Virus record (IMG/VR): IMGVR_UViG_3300009159_003884
Span: 1 to 29,564 of that record
Source of the DNA: a virus
Length of the DNA: 29,564 nucleotides
Strand: one strand, 5' to 3'
A program made the translations under genes and the position numbers. Position 1 is the stretch's first letter. Each line of letters starts with the position of its first letter. This document shows positions 7,351 to 15,087 of this stretch, one piece after another. The notes beneath the pieces were generated by a model. The model was given only the letters and a program-made list of their open reading frames with translations, had not been told where the DNA came from and searched no databases.

Positions 7351-7857
7351 ATGAAAATGAACAAACGTATAATAATTTCTGAATCAGAAAGACAAAGTAT
7401 TTTAAACTTACATACTTCGTATAAAAATAAGTTAAATGAAGAAACACCTCTTGACACTAAAGATAATGCGACTCCATTTAGTCAAGCCACATTAGATAAA
7501 ACTAAAGAACTATCACAAAAAATAAGTAACATTAAACCTAGTGATAGTACACCAGCACCTGTAACAGATAGAAAAGTTGATTGTACGTCAACTAAAAATT
7601 CTGCAAGATGTAAACAAAAAGTTTTAGACGTACAAGTTAAAATCAATGACAAATGTAAAACAATAACACAAAAACTTGTAGAGGATGGGATTTTTGGGAA
7701 TAATACTTACAACTCAATTAAAACTTGTACAGGAATGGATTTATCGAGTGCTGGTAGAGCTGCGGCAATAAAGGCCGCAACACCTGCGGGAGACAATGCA
7801 CCCGCAACAACTACAACAACTACAATCGCAACAAAAGAGGTAAATCCAGAAGATTAA
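7351..7857 (+). CDS. Accessory protein with leader and peptidoglycan-binding-like domain
   Basis: The 168-residue product starts MKMNKRIIISESERQSILNL, closely matching the leader of the preceding gene, with a possible cut at KLNE|E near residue 30. Residues about 85-130 (KVLDVQVKI, then LVEDGIFGNNTYNSIKTC) resemble the PG_binding_1 repeat, in which a short helix with VxxxQ precedes a DGxFGxxT turn. Four cysteines flank this region. The end is an Ala/Thr-rich low-complexity tail. If the domain call is right the protein would touch the host cell wall, as in entry or lysis, but there is no catalytic domain. An alternative start is the ATG at 7357. It ends just before a strong bidirectional terminator. 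Confidence 0.72.
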   Translation: MKMNKRIIISESERQSILNLHTSYKNKLNEETPLDTKDNATPFSQATLDKTKELSQKISNIKPSDSTPAPVTDRKVDCTSTKNSARCKQKVLDVQVKINDKCKTITQKLVEDGIFGNNTYNSIKTCTGMDLSSAGRAAAIKAATPAGDNAPATTTTTTIATKEVNPED

Positions 7858-7884
7858 ATTACATAGACGATAAAAATAATAAAC

Positions 7885-7918
7885 AAAAGTCGATGAAGAT
7901 AAAACCTCATCGACTTTT
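7885..7918. terminator. Bidirectional terminator between convergent genes
   Basis: AAAAGTCGATGA (7885-7896) and TCATCGACTTTT (7907-7918) form a perfect 12-bp stem around a 10-base loop. A-tracts and T-tracts flank it on both sides, so it can stop the + transcript of 6580-7857 and the - transcript of 7919-8152. Confidence 0.9.
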
Positions 7919-8152
7919 TTATTTCTCATCTTCAGTAGTTTCTTCTATTTTTGATAATGTTCTAATACACTTAGATATTACTTCAGATTCACCCAAAGAG
8001 TATGTTCCCGATTCATGAGCGTATTTAACCGCCTGAATTAGAACGTATATTGAGTTGTCTCTATCCATTGTTTGTAACAAGACATCCAAATGGTCCTCAT
8101 TTAATAGAGGTATGGTGTTAAATAATTTTCCAAATAGTTTTTGTTCTTCCAT
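7919..8152 (-). CDS. Unknown 77-residue acidic helical protein
   Basis: The product is mostly helical (LNEDHLDVLLQTMDRDNSIY, then VLIQAVKYAHESG and SEVISKCIRTLSKIEE) with an acidic tail. I recognise no family, and nothing suggests DNA binding, membrane insertion or secretion. It is a lone minus-strand gene between two plus-strand genes and is divergent from 8198-8860. The box at 8167-8174 between them reads ATATTTAT toward the plus gene and TATAAATA-like toward this one. Its stop codon abuts the shared terminator. It looks real because of its fit between start, stop and terminator. Confidence 0.65.
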   Translation of the reverse strand: MEEQKLFGKLFNTIPLLNEDHLDVLLQTMDRDNSIYVLIQAVKYAHESGTYSLGESEVISKCIRTLSKIEETTEDEK

Positions 8153-8166
8153 TTTAATAGTATAAG

Positions 8167-8174
8167 ATATTTAT
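8167..8174 (+). promoter_or_regulatory. Late-promoter-like box ATATTTAT
   Basis: AGATATTTATAAG ends 23 bases before the ATG at 8198. The minus strand reads CTTATAAATAT here, which is T4-late-like and faces the gene ending at 7919, so the box might work in either direction. Confidence 0.5.
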
Positions 8175-8197
8175 AAGTATAAGTAATAATTTTCAGA

Positions 8198-8860
8198 ATG
8201 TTAAGAGATATTTTAAATAAGGTAAAACGAGAAATTATCAAAGAGGCAACAGGTGATAGTGGTAGTAGAGGGTCATACGTTGGTCCTATGCAACCCGGAA
8301 CAAAGGAGTTTGATAAAACTGCCTTACAACCCTTTAATGTCCCTGTATCGAAGTATAATGACGCAATGTTGGCTTATGATAGTTACGATGGTAAGATGAG
8401 TCTACCTAAGAAACAAATCTCTAAGATTGAACGTAAAGCTAAGAAAGAATCTGACTATCTTAAGAAACATCCTAACTTAACATTGAGTGATGATGATGGT
8501 AATAATATTAATCAAACACCAGGTAAAGGGGTTAAAATGGTACCAATTAAAGAGGCGGGAACAACAGTAACCTCAGGATTATATAATGGTCCTATGGAGA
8601 TTGGATTAAAAAAATGGAAGAAGGAACATTTAGGACCATTCCAAGAGTTTGCCAACACCGAATTTAACCATAAAAAAAAACAAAAAACATTAAAAAACAA
8701 TATTAAAAAAGTTGTTGGTGTTTGGGAAAAAAATCCTGACGGGTCTTATCATACTCCTGAACACGATGTTCACACTGTTAATGAATGGATTGAAATACTG
8801 CCTGTTGATGAAAATCCGTTAAGGAATTTTATCAAGGGTGTTTTGAGGGAATCCCTCTGA
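8198..8860 (+). CDS. Duplicated-domain accessory protein with IKE|A leader
   Basis: The family is unknown. The 220-residue protein starts with a basic amphipathic helix (MLRDILNKVKREIIKE) ending in IKE|A at residue 16, a possible prohead-protease site like LINE|A in the capsid protein. The body holds two diverged copies of a module: YVGPMQPGTKEFDKTALQPF (27-46) and YNGPMEIGLKKWKKEHLGPF (129-148), each ending near an Asn some eight residues later. The second copy is again preceded by IKEAG (117-121), so the leader-to-module unit may have been duplicated. The rest is Lys-rich and basic. The C-terminus (LRNFIKGVLRESL) is another amphipathic helix. It overlaps the end of the convergent gene 8819-9259 by 42 bases. 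Confidence 0.75.
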   Translation: MLRDILNKVKREIIKEATGDSGSRGSYVGPMQPGTKEFDKTALQPFNVPVSKYNDAMLAYDSYDGKMSLPKKQISKIERKAKKESDYLKKHPNLTLSDDDGNNINQTPGKGVKMVPIKEAGTTVTSGLYNGPMEIGLKKWKKEHLGPFQEFANTEFNHKKKQKTLKNNIKKVVGVWEKNPDGSYHTPEHDVHTVNEWIEILPVDENPLRNFIKGVLRESL

Positions 8861-9259
8861 AGATTCTATTTTATCTAAAATGGTGCGTAAAGAATGTTTA
8901 ATTTGAGATTTAACTTCCTCTTTATATTGTTGTCGTATAACTTCTGTCTTATTATCATACATTTTTATTAGTCTATCCCACTCTCTGTCATACAATGAAA
9001 CATCATAATGGTACACATGATTTGTGACACTAACACGTCTATCGTCAAGAATAACAAATAATCCTAATTCGGAGTTTTTAATATAACGTTCTCCTGATAA
9101 CGGAGCGATAAGGAATTTTGAATTTGGGTGGTTTATTAAAGACCGGCAAATCCCCAAACAAATTTTTTGGCTATCGGTTAATTTTTCAATAGGTTTTAGA
9201 CCTGTATATCGCGTCCAAATTGACCATCTGACATATAACCGTTTAAATATTTTTTTCAT
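8819..9259 (-). CDS. Unknown 146-residue basic protein
   Basis: No family is recognised. The N-terminus (MKKIFKRLYVRWSIWTRY) is very basic and aromatic. A central part with alternating strands follows (KFLIAPLSGERYIKN, LGLFVILDDRRVSV), then a helical charged C-terminus (YKEEVKSQIKHSLRTILDKI). The central pattern could be a small sensor-like or ferredoxin-like fold, but that is a guess. It is convergent with and overlaps 8198-8860 by 42 bases. A TATCTTTG element at 9285-9278 lies 19 bases upstream, so expression by host polymerase is possible, unlike its neighbours. Confidence 0.68.
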   Translation of the reverse strand: MKKIFKRLYVRWSIWTRYTGLKPIEKLTDSQKICLGICRSLINHPNSKFLIAPLSGERYIKNSELGLFVILDDRRVSVTNHVYHYDVSLYDREWDRLIKMYDNKTEVIRQQYKEEVKSQIKHSLRTILDKIESSEGFPQNTLDKIP

Positions 9260-9277
9260 AGTTCATTTTACTATTAA

Positions 9278-9285
9278 CAAAGATA
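9278..9285 (-). promoter_or_regulatory. Possible host-type -7 element TATCTTTG
   Basis: The minus strand reads TATCTTTG, matching the Bacteroidota -7 consensus TAnnTTTG, 18 bases before the ATG at 9259. No TTTG is found at the expected 17-23 base distance, so this is weaker than the promoter at 6502-6532. Confidence 0.35.
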
Positions 9286-9316
9286 TACAAAAAATATCAA
9301 TTATAAAAGTATATGG

Positions 9317-9628
9317 TTAAAAATCGAACTTATTATTTTTCATGTATGCGTTATCGGCATACCTCAAAAAATCTTTACCATATATTACGGACAGTCTGTC
9401 CATAACCAATTGAGGATTTTTTCTCATATAACGTAAGATATCTGCAGGAATTTGGTCACTATATCTCCCGAATAACCCTTCGATATCTTTTTCTCTTGGG
9501 GTCATTTTTATATGTGGTTCTACCGTAAATTTAGGTTTACCTATTTCATCATCGAATGATTGTTCGTTAATGATTCTTTTAACAAGTCTGTTTAAATCGG
9601 ACTCAGTTAGTTTAAATATTTTTTTCAT
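9317..9628 (-). CDS. Small protein with LTESDLxR leader and INE|Q site
   Basis: The 103-residue product begins MKKIFKLTESDLNRLVKRII, a leader type shared in form with 6580 and 7351 (hydrophobic, Ser/Thr-Glu-Ser, acidic, Arg, Ile/Leu). RIINE|QSF at about residue 22 fits (I/L)xE cleavage. The remaining 80 residues are charged and helical (DIEGLFGRYSDQIPADILRY, then MDRLSVIYGKDFLRYADNAY) and match no family I know. It lies five bases downstream of 9634-10233 in the same direction, so it is probably cotranscribed with the Cys-rich virion protein, which would fit a late, head-packaged protein. Confidence 0.7.
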   Translation of the reverse strand: MKKIFKLTESDLNRLVKRIINEQSFDDEIGKPKFTVEPHIKMTPREKDIEGLFGRYSDQIPADILRYMRKNPQLVMDRLSVIYGKDFLRYADNAYMKNNKFDF

Positions 9629-9633
9629 ATTGT

Positions 9634-9801
9634 TTAATTATTTAATCCGTTTATTCCTCCTAATACTATAGCATCTAACAGAACTACCGCATGACCTTGT
9701 TCGTTTGTCCAAGTAGGGTGTGGAGGAGTTATCGATACTGTATTACCACTACAATCGATAACACATACGTTATATTCAGTTCCCGCACTTATTGGTGGTG
9801 G
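9634..9801 (-). repeat. Copy 1 of a 168-bp repeated C-terminal module
   Basis: This segment codes 55 residues plus stop and matches 10263-10430. More than ten base differences are visible but nearly all are at third codon positions, leaving one amino acid change. That pattern points to selection on the protein rather than a very recent copy. Confidence 0.92.
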
Positions 9802-10233
9802 GTTTTCACAATCTTCACAACTTAAAAAGGGTCCTGAAACGTATGAATAATTTGTTACTCCCCTTGATGTTAACCCTGTAAAAGTAGCACAAAATGGGGT
9901 ATCTGAATCAAATTGTATTTCATAAATCATACCTATTGTAGGGGCACCATAGCCAGTACAAAAGTCATCGGATTCTATATCAATTTCATCTAATGTACCA
10001 CATCGTATAAATTTAAAATTTAAAGACTCTGTAAGACCACTCAAACACACACAACAATCTGTACGTAGTGAAATAAAGGATATATTTAGAGTTTCACCGC
10101 TCGATGTTTCTGAACCAACAGTACCACAGAATCTTTCCTCGCTAATATCGAACTCTACTGTAGTTCCTGGAGTTACTCCAGAAAGAATGTATACATCATT
10201 AGTCAAACATTCATTTATAATATAATTTGCCAT
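9634..10233 (-). CDS. Short Cys-rich virion-type protein sharing C-terminal module
   Basis: The 199-residue protein is beta-rich and built of short units, each closing in a CxxC pair followed by a further Cys (TDCCVC, SCEDC). It has no signal peptide. Its last 55 residues (from PPPISAGTEYN to GGINGLNN) are almost identical to the end of the neighbouring 584-residue protein; only one residue differs (His here, Arg there). It therefore looks like a short paralogue, perhaps born by duplication and internal loss. Position beside baseplate and structural genes suggests a tail fibre, spike or decoration protein; the shared tail may be an attachment or trimerisation module. It has its own promoter box at 10250-10257. 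Confidence 0.72.
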   Translation of the reverse strand: MANYIINECLTNDVYILSGVTPGTTVEFDISEERFCGTVGSETSSGETLNISFISLRTDCCVCLSGLTESLNFKFIRCGTLDEIDIESDDFCTGYGAPTIGMIYEIQFDSDTPFCATFTGLTSRGVTNYSYVSGPFLSCEDCENPPPISAGTEYNVCVIDCSGNTVSITPPHPTWTNEQGHAVVLLDAIVLGGINGLNN

Positions 10234-10249
10234 TTTAATTTGTTTTTAT

Positions 10250-10257
10250 ATAAATAT
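10250..10257 (-). promoter_or_regulatory. Late-promoter-like box ATATTTAT
   Basis: The minus strand reads GAGATATTTATATAAAAACA, ending 16 bases before the ATG at 10233. It sits in the 29-base gap between the two Cys-rich genes, so the shorter paralogue can be expressed on its own. Confidence 0.55.
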
Positions 10258-10262
10258 CTCGT

Positions 10263-10430
10263 TTAGTTATTTAATCCGTTTATTCCTCCTAATACTATTG
10301 CATCTAACAGAACTACCGCTCTACCTTGTTCATTTGTCCAAGTAGGGTGTGGAGGTGTTATAGACACAGTGTTACCACTACAATCTATAACACATACATT
10401 ATATTCAGTTCCCGCACTTATTGGTGGTGG
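10263..10430 (-). repeat. Copy 2 of the 168-bp repeated C-terminal module
   Basis: Equivalent of 9634-9801, at the end of the 584-residue Cys-rich protein. One additional Pro codon precedes the module here. The two copies lie about 630 bases apart in the same direction and could recombine, deleting the shorter gene. Confidence 0.92.
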
Positions 10431-12017
10431 TGGGTCAGGTGTACATTCAAAACAAATATCATAATAATTTGTTATTATTGGGGTAATTCCTGTAGGTTCT
10501 TGTGGACACGGATTCGCAATGAAATAACACTCTCCATTAGTTTTAAAAACATAAAATTCTCTTGGTTTAGAGTAATAATGTCTAACATAATCCTCTTGAG
10601 TCAAATTAAAAATATTATAGACTCCTGTTGAACAATTAATTGCTCTAACACCAATATTAATAGAGGAACAGTCTTCGCATGTAATTTCATCATCTGAAGT
10701 AAAATATTCCCCCGTTTCCAATCCTTCTCCGACAGGTTCAGTTAGTGTGACACAAATAAATGGAACACTACCCCAAGATAATTGATAAGTATCACCAGAA
10801 GTTGCGGTTGGCGGAACTGAAACATTAAATACATAAGTGGTTGCTGAAGTACATGCGGTCGCAGCATATAAAACCCTACTGAGGGTTCCTAGACAGTCAG
10901 GACAATCGACAAAAGTTTCAAAATTATATACATAATCACTTCCATTGTTCCCTTGACTAACACCAGTAACTTCTATACAACCATAGAAAGGATGATAAAG
11001 AATATCTCCCACACTAACAAATTGATAGGATGTTGTTACCCCATTAATTGAGGAAGATTCACAAGATTGCCATGATATAGTAAACCCATTACATTCAATA
11101 CATTCTTGACATGTCGGTGTTGGGTCAAAATTTAAATAATAATTTATTGTAACAGTTTCGCCAGTTGGCCCAACAACTGTAAAACATCCTAAGTCAGTTG
11201 ACAAACTAGATACCTCACCATTATTATATAACGCTGATGCCCAAACGACTTCGGTAATTTCAGGTTTTAAACAATCACTAAGTAATAATTTTGTATTACC
11301 TGATGATAAACATTCCTCACATAATCCTCTTTCATTAATTCCAAAATCACTTATAAATGTGTATACAAAAGAACAAGGGGATGGTGATACTCCTTGCACT
11401 ACACCACAATATAAATTTATACCATCTGAGTACGAAATTAAGTTGCCGACTAATGCAGACTGGAAACCAATAAGACCGACACAATCTATGATTTCATCAG
11501 TACATCTTATAACGTCATAGGATACGGTACTACCCGTTAAACAATCAGTACATCCTGTATAAACGGTATTTAAAGTGGTAATAGTACCAAGTTTTTCAGA
11601 TAATAATTGAGCGTTATATTCCCCTTCACTATATTGAATTATATCATCAATTGTGAAACACGAAGATATTGGTTTCCCTTCAACTGATATTGACCCATTA
11701 AATACTTCTCCTATTATCGGTACACCTGTAAAACTATCATAAGTAACAAAATATATACGATTCCCAATACAATCAGATATTCTAATGACCCCATAATTGT
11801 CTATTAAACAATCATCGCAAGTTTCGTATAGTGTTTGTGCGGAAATGGTACTACTGAGGTCATTGGTTAATGAGGTTATTTCATAACAATAATTAATTCC
11901 TCTAGTTGTTAGGTCATTAGTTGCCGACCAAATTTGACCAATAAGCGGGGAAAAAGAATTAAAGTTAATAGAAGATGATATACCATTTATACATAATGTT
12001 GAGTTAGGAGTTGCCAT
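10263..12017 (-). CDS. Long Cys-rich repeat protein, probable tail fibre or spike
   Basis: The 584-residue protein consists of about seven beta-rich units of 65-90 residues, each ending in CxxC with a third Cys some 10-15 residues later: CDDC, CTDC, CEEC, CQEC, CPDC, CEDC and CFEC. Between them recur Gly/Ser/Thr-rich strands, often with Tyr or Phe after a Cys. The pairs might bind metal or form disulphides outside the cell; neither can be decided here. The C-terminal 55 residues are shared with the shorter paralogue. It lies one base downstream of 12019-13494 (TAATATG), so the two are translated together. A receptor-binding or decoration role is inferred from repeats and context only. Confidence 0.75.
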   Translation of the reverse strand: MATPNSTLCINGISSSINFNSFSPLIGQIWSATNDLTTRGINYCYEITSLTNDLSSTISAQTLYETCDDCLIDNYGVIRISDCIGNRIYFVTYDSFTGVPIIGEVFNGSISVEGKPISSCFTIDDIIQYSEGEYNAQLLSEKLGTITTLNTVYTGCTDCLTGSTVSYDVIRCTDEIIDCVGLIGFQSALVGNLISYSDGINLYCGVVQGVSPSPCSFVYTFISDFGINERGLCEECLSSGNTKLLLSDCLKPEITEVVWASALYNNGEVSSLSTDLGCFTVVGPTGETVTINYYLNFDPTPTCQECIECNGFTISWQSCESSSINGVTTSYQFVSVGDILYHPFYGCIEVTGVSQGNNGSDYVYNFETFVDCPDCLGTLSRVLYAATACTSATTYVFNVSVPPTATSGDTYQLSWGSVPFICVTLTEPVGEGLETGEYFTSDDEITCEDCSSINIGVRAINCSTGVYNIFNLTQEDYVRHYYSKPREFYVFKTNGECYFIANPCPQEPTGITPIITNYYDICFECTPDPPPPISAGTEYNVCVIDCSGNTVSITPPHPTWTNEQGRAVVLLDAIVLGGINGLNN

Positions 12018-12018
12018 A

Positions 12019-13494
12019 TTATTTAGTATTTACTATCTGAAACTTTATTTGTCTTTTATAAGTATTTACCTCACCTGAACTTTCGACTTTAATATCAACA
12101 AAATATTCGTTAGGTATTTTATCTCTTGTATCAAAAATGAAATAATATTCATTTGGAGTTCTATTAATTTTTGTCCAATCTTGTACTTGTACTTCAGTCT
12201 GACCTTCTCTAACATAAACTCTATATGAAGCGTCAACTTTCTGTAATAATTTATTTGTACTGTAAGCTTGTTTGATTATTACACCAACTTTTCTAATGTC
12301 GGTATTTAAGATTTTTTCATCTTGTTTAATACCATAAAAATCAAATCCGTATAATTTAGGGTCAACCGAAGTCGTTCCTATTTGGATTGAGTTTTTATAT
12401 GGGTATAATGTAAAGTCATTAGTTATTGGTGGAATTGGGAATCCGTTTAAACTTAAGTTATACCATTTATCTGAGAAAGTACAAGGTGTTTTATAACCTG
12501 ATAATGGAGGTATTACAACTTCGTAAACCCCTTTGGTTTTTTGACAAGTTGTTAATCCTGTTAATCCAGGTATTTCACTACCTGACGCATCCAATATATT
12601 CACACTTGGTAAGTAATCCAAATTAACAGGTTGACCATTATCATATAGATAAAGGTAAAGTCTGTTAACGTGACCTAATGTGAATAAATTTCTATCATCA
12701 TCAATTAAGTCATTATAGTTAGTCTCTAAAAAGGGTTCGTAGAATGTTTGGGTATGTCTTGTGAAGAATTGTGTTTCATACGCATCAGTTAATCCGATTA
12801 GGTTTTCGACCTGAGGTTTATACGCGATACCCCATCCTGATACGTTAGTCAACGTACCATCTAAGATTGCGTTTATCTCATTGGTCATATCAAAATTAAC
12901 GTTCTCATTACCAAACTCAAAATGTTGTACGTCAACAATAGTTATCGCCGAATAATTAACTCCAGTCCCTGTTGCGGTATTTGTGTTGTCATATATTCCT
13001 GGCTCAGTCCACACTCCAATAGTGGTCGTTTGAACCCAATTAGATGGTCTGTCAGAGAAGTTCTTATCAAAGTTACTATAATCATAGATTAAGTCCGCAA
13101 AGTCATAACCAACCCCTTCATCCCACACTTGTGGTGTTGACTCGTCATCATTAATGTACGGAATTCTAAATAAGATTAGGTCAAATGAAGTTGCCCTCAT
13201 TCTTGCCTGAGACGTTTTAGTGTTCAACAAGTCAACATTAAACCATGACGTATTAGTCATTCTTAACGTATGTTTAGTTGTGTCGGGACAAGTGGTACTG
13301 ATAGTACCATCAAAAACCTTTTCCATTAATAATGAAAGGTCTAAGTCAAAAATAAAACGACTATACCCATTTGGAAACTGAGATGTTGCCAAAGAGCCGT
13401 AAAATAATTCTGTCACAGGGTTTCTCCCCGTGTTGGTAAAACTATTAGATACTATCGTGTTATTTTTACTGAAATACGAATTGTTAATTGACAT
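12019..13494 (-). CDS. Large beta-rich virion protein, DNRLRE-like N-terminal half
   Basis: The 491-residue product begins MSINNSYFSKNNTIVSNSFT. The first half has the pattern of DNRLRE-type beta-sandwich domains: TNTGRNPVTELFYG, then a strand SRFIFDLDL, a WDEGVGYDF turn, two Trp segments and a closing VNFDMTNEINAILDG with GWGIAYK. The second half is beta-rich with Ig-like strands (KGVYEVVIPPLSGY, YFVDIKVESSGEVNTYKRQI). I prefer the ATG at 13494 because the longer frame would need a TTG start at 13509 inside the promoter box. Between a baseplate gene and fibre-like genes, a neck, whisker or baseplate-attached structural role is plausible. The domain resemblance is by eye. Confidence 0.7.
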   Translation of the reverse strand: MSINNSYFSKNNTIVSNSFTNTGRNPVTELFYGSLATSQFPNGYSRFIFDLDLSLLMEKVFDGTISTTCPDTTKHTLRMTNTSWFNVDLLNTKTSQARMRATSFDLILFRIPYINDDESTPQVWDEGVGYDFADLIYDYSNFDKNFSDRPSNWVQTTTIGVWTEPGIYDNTNTATGTGVNYSAITIVDVQHFEFGNENVNFDMTNEINAILDGTLTNVSGWGIAYKPQVENLIGLTDAYETQFFTRHTQTFYEPFLETNYNDLIDDDRNLFTLGHVNRLYLYLYDNGQPVNLDYLPSVNILDASGSEIPGLTGLTTCQKTKGVYEVVIPPLSGYKTPCTFSDKWYNLSLNGFPIPPITNDFTLYPYKNSIQIGTTSVDPKLYGFDFYGIKQDEKILNTDIRKVGVIIKQAYSTNKLLQKVDASYRVYVREGQTEVQVQDWTKINRTPNEYYFIFDTRDKIPNEYFVDIKVESSGEVNTYKRQIKFQIVNTK

Positions 13495-13508
13495 TGAATC
13501 TTTATTCA

Positions 13509-13516
13509 ATAAATAT
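13509..13516 (-). promoter_or_regulatory. Late-promoter-like box ATATTTAT
   Basis: The minus strand reads TTGATATTTATTGAATAA, ending 14 bases before the ATG at 13494. It overlaps the stop codon of the upstream baseplate gene and gives the downstream structural genes their own start of transcription. Confidence 0.5.
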
Positions 13517-15087
13517 CAATTAATTCGGATATTTTGATTTAAGATTGAATTTTCAGCATCTGCAAGTATTTGGTCAATCTCTGTTGTGGTCTGGCCATTA
13601 CCTGCTGCAACAGGAATAGGTGGTACTGTTGCAATTGCATGAACATGTCCTTTAACAAAGGAAAATATTTTTCTAAGTAGAATCATTAACTCATCGCCTC
13701 TTACAGTAGGATAAGTTATATTTGAAAGACTTTTTTCGTCCCCAATAAATTTGTCCTGAGGAATACCGTATAAAGTTTGTCGTAAACTAATCTGTCCTTT
13801 AGGTCCCGTTGAGTCTTGCGATAATAAATAAACTCGTTGAGCCCCTAACACTCCATAAGTAATTGATGATGGGGTAAATTCTGCGGGCGTATATGTTTCC
13901 TTTTTAATCTTGGATTGTGGGCCTATTAATGGTTTACCATTCTTATTCTCCGACACCAAGAAAAATCCACTAGTCACTTTACCTGTAGATAATTTTATTT
14001 TAGAATAAAATCTAACATAATTACCTAATTCCACCACATCATTTACCGTTGAGGAATTTGAAAATTTAATTCCCGTCTCATACGTTAATTTTGATGGTGT
14101 TACAATAAATGGAAACGAATCGTTAGAAAAGTTTTGTTGATTATTAATAGTATATCCCGTAATATCTAAGTTACCTTCAAACAACCCTATTACAAATTTA
14201 TTGATTAAATAAACCGCATCATCAAACGAGACATTAGTAAATTTAAACTCCTCTAATGGTCCTGTATAGTTAGTTCCGATACTTAATTTAGTTATGGTGT
14301 CAGGTTTAAAGTTCTGAGTGTTCACTATATCAGATGTCGGTAATACGTTATATAGACCCACGGTTCCATTAAAAACGTTTTGGGAATTCTCAAGATTATC
14401 GATATTCCATATGACCATTTTTTTAACGACTTTGACAATTTCTTGTAATTTAGTTTCGGTTTGAGGCTCCCCTAAAACTTTTGTTTGGGTAAAGTTAGAT
14501 AATTGTAAAAACGACCTAAATTGATTCCCAATAGGGAGTTTATCCTTAGACAAGTTTTTAGTTTTTCCCGCCCTTATTAAAACTTCGTTCTCTTTTATCA
14601 CAACATCGGCACTTCCTCTACCTAAAAGAGAATTATCCCCAGGTTCGGGAAAAACACCGTAACTATTTATGTCTCGATAAGTACCATCAATATTTTTAAT
14701 ACTTCGACCCTCTTTGATTCTATCACCTGCGGAAAGAAATTTCTTGGCTCCTTGGTAATTTTCAAAAGGGGTTGTCATTGGTGATGAGAATGGCCCTTGA
14801 ATATAAAATTGGTTTTGGAAAACAAAATTTTTATCCTGATAAATTATATGAACATATTCATTTTTTTTTGGGGTTTGGCTGATGTAAAATGGTAATAATG
14901 GTAAAAATACAATAGGGTCTTTGGTAGTCCATATGTCCTTTTCTTCATCCCAATCAGGCACTGCCTTAATAATCGATGCGTAGTCTTTTGTTTCGGGTAT
15001 AACACGAATTCTACCCAACATCATTGGGTCTTGGTCGTCATAGACAATACCAGGAAATATTATTTGGTCTCTGTTAATTACGTCCAT
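13516..15087 (-). CDS. Baseplate hub protein with gp5-like OB-fold
   Basis: The 523-residue protein opens with [20 protein letters not shown] (about residues 9-28), the hallmark of the OB-fold at the start of T4 gp5 and related spike proteins, where a V-x-D-xxDPxxLGRV pattern is typical. Further on, [20 protein letters not shown] (about 158-177) is typical of the phage baseplate OB/beta part. No lysozyme domain follows, unlike T4 gp5. Near the end is [19 protein letters not shown] (about 480-500), a His- and Pro-rich stretch that could sit near a metal-binding needle tip. It overlaps 15074-15295 by 14 bases, so translation is likely coupled. Assembly into the tail hub is the expected role; lack of lysozyme means another protein must open the wall. 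Confidence 0.78.
   Translation of the reverse strand: MDVINRDQIIFPGIVYDDQDPMMLGRIRVIPETKDYASIIKAVPDWDEEKDIWTTKDPIVFLPLLPFYISQTPKKNEYVHIIYQDKNFVFQNQFYIQGPFSSPMTTPFENYQGAKKFLSAGDRIKEGRSIKNIDGTYRDINSYGVFPEPGDNSLLGRGSADVVIKENEVLIRAGKTKNLSKDKLPIGNQFRSFLQLSNFTQTKVLGEPQTETKLQEIVKVVKKMVIWNIDNLENSQNVFNGTVGLYNVLPTSDIVNTQNFKPDTITKLSIGTNYTGPLEEFKFTNVSFDDAVYLINKFVIGLFEGNLDITGYTINNQQNFSNDSFPFIVTPSKLTYETGIKFSNSSTVNDVVELGNYVRFYSKIKLSTGKVTSGFFLVSENKNGKPLIGPQSKIKKETYTPAEFTPSSITYGVLGAQRVYLLSQDSTGPKGQISLRQTLYGIPQDKFIGDEKSLSNITYPTVRGDELMILLRKIFSFVKGHVHAIATVPPIPVAAGNGQTTTEIDQILADAENSILNQNIRIN

Noticed and set aside
9634-10430. Diversity-generating retroelement (template and variable repeat) for the near-identical gene ends
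   Set aside because: Differences are nearly all synonymous and not confined to adenines, and no reverse transcriptase is present in the window.
10326-10631. Plus-strand reading frame within the Cys-rich gene
   Set aside because: Antisense shadow with improbable Trp/Cys-rich composition; the minus-strand protein has coherent repeats.
12019-13509. Start of the beta-rich virion protein at a TTG at 13509
   Set aside because: This would place the start inside the promoter-like box; the ATG at 13494 follows the box at normal spacing.
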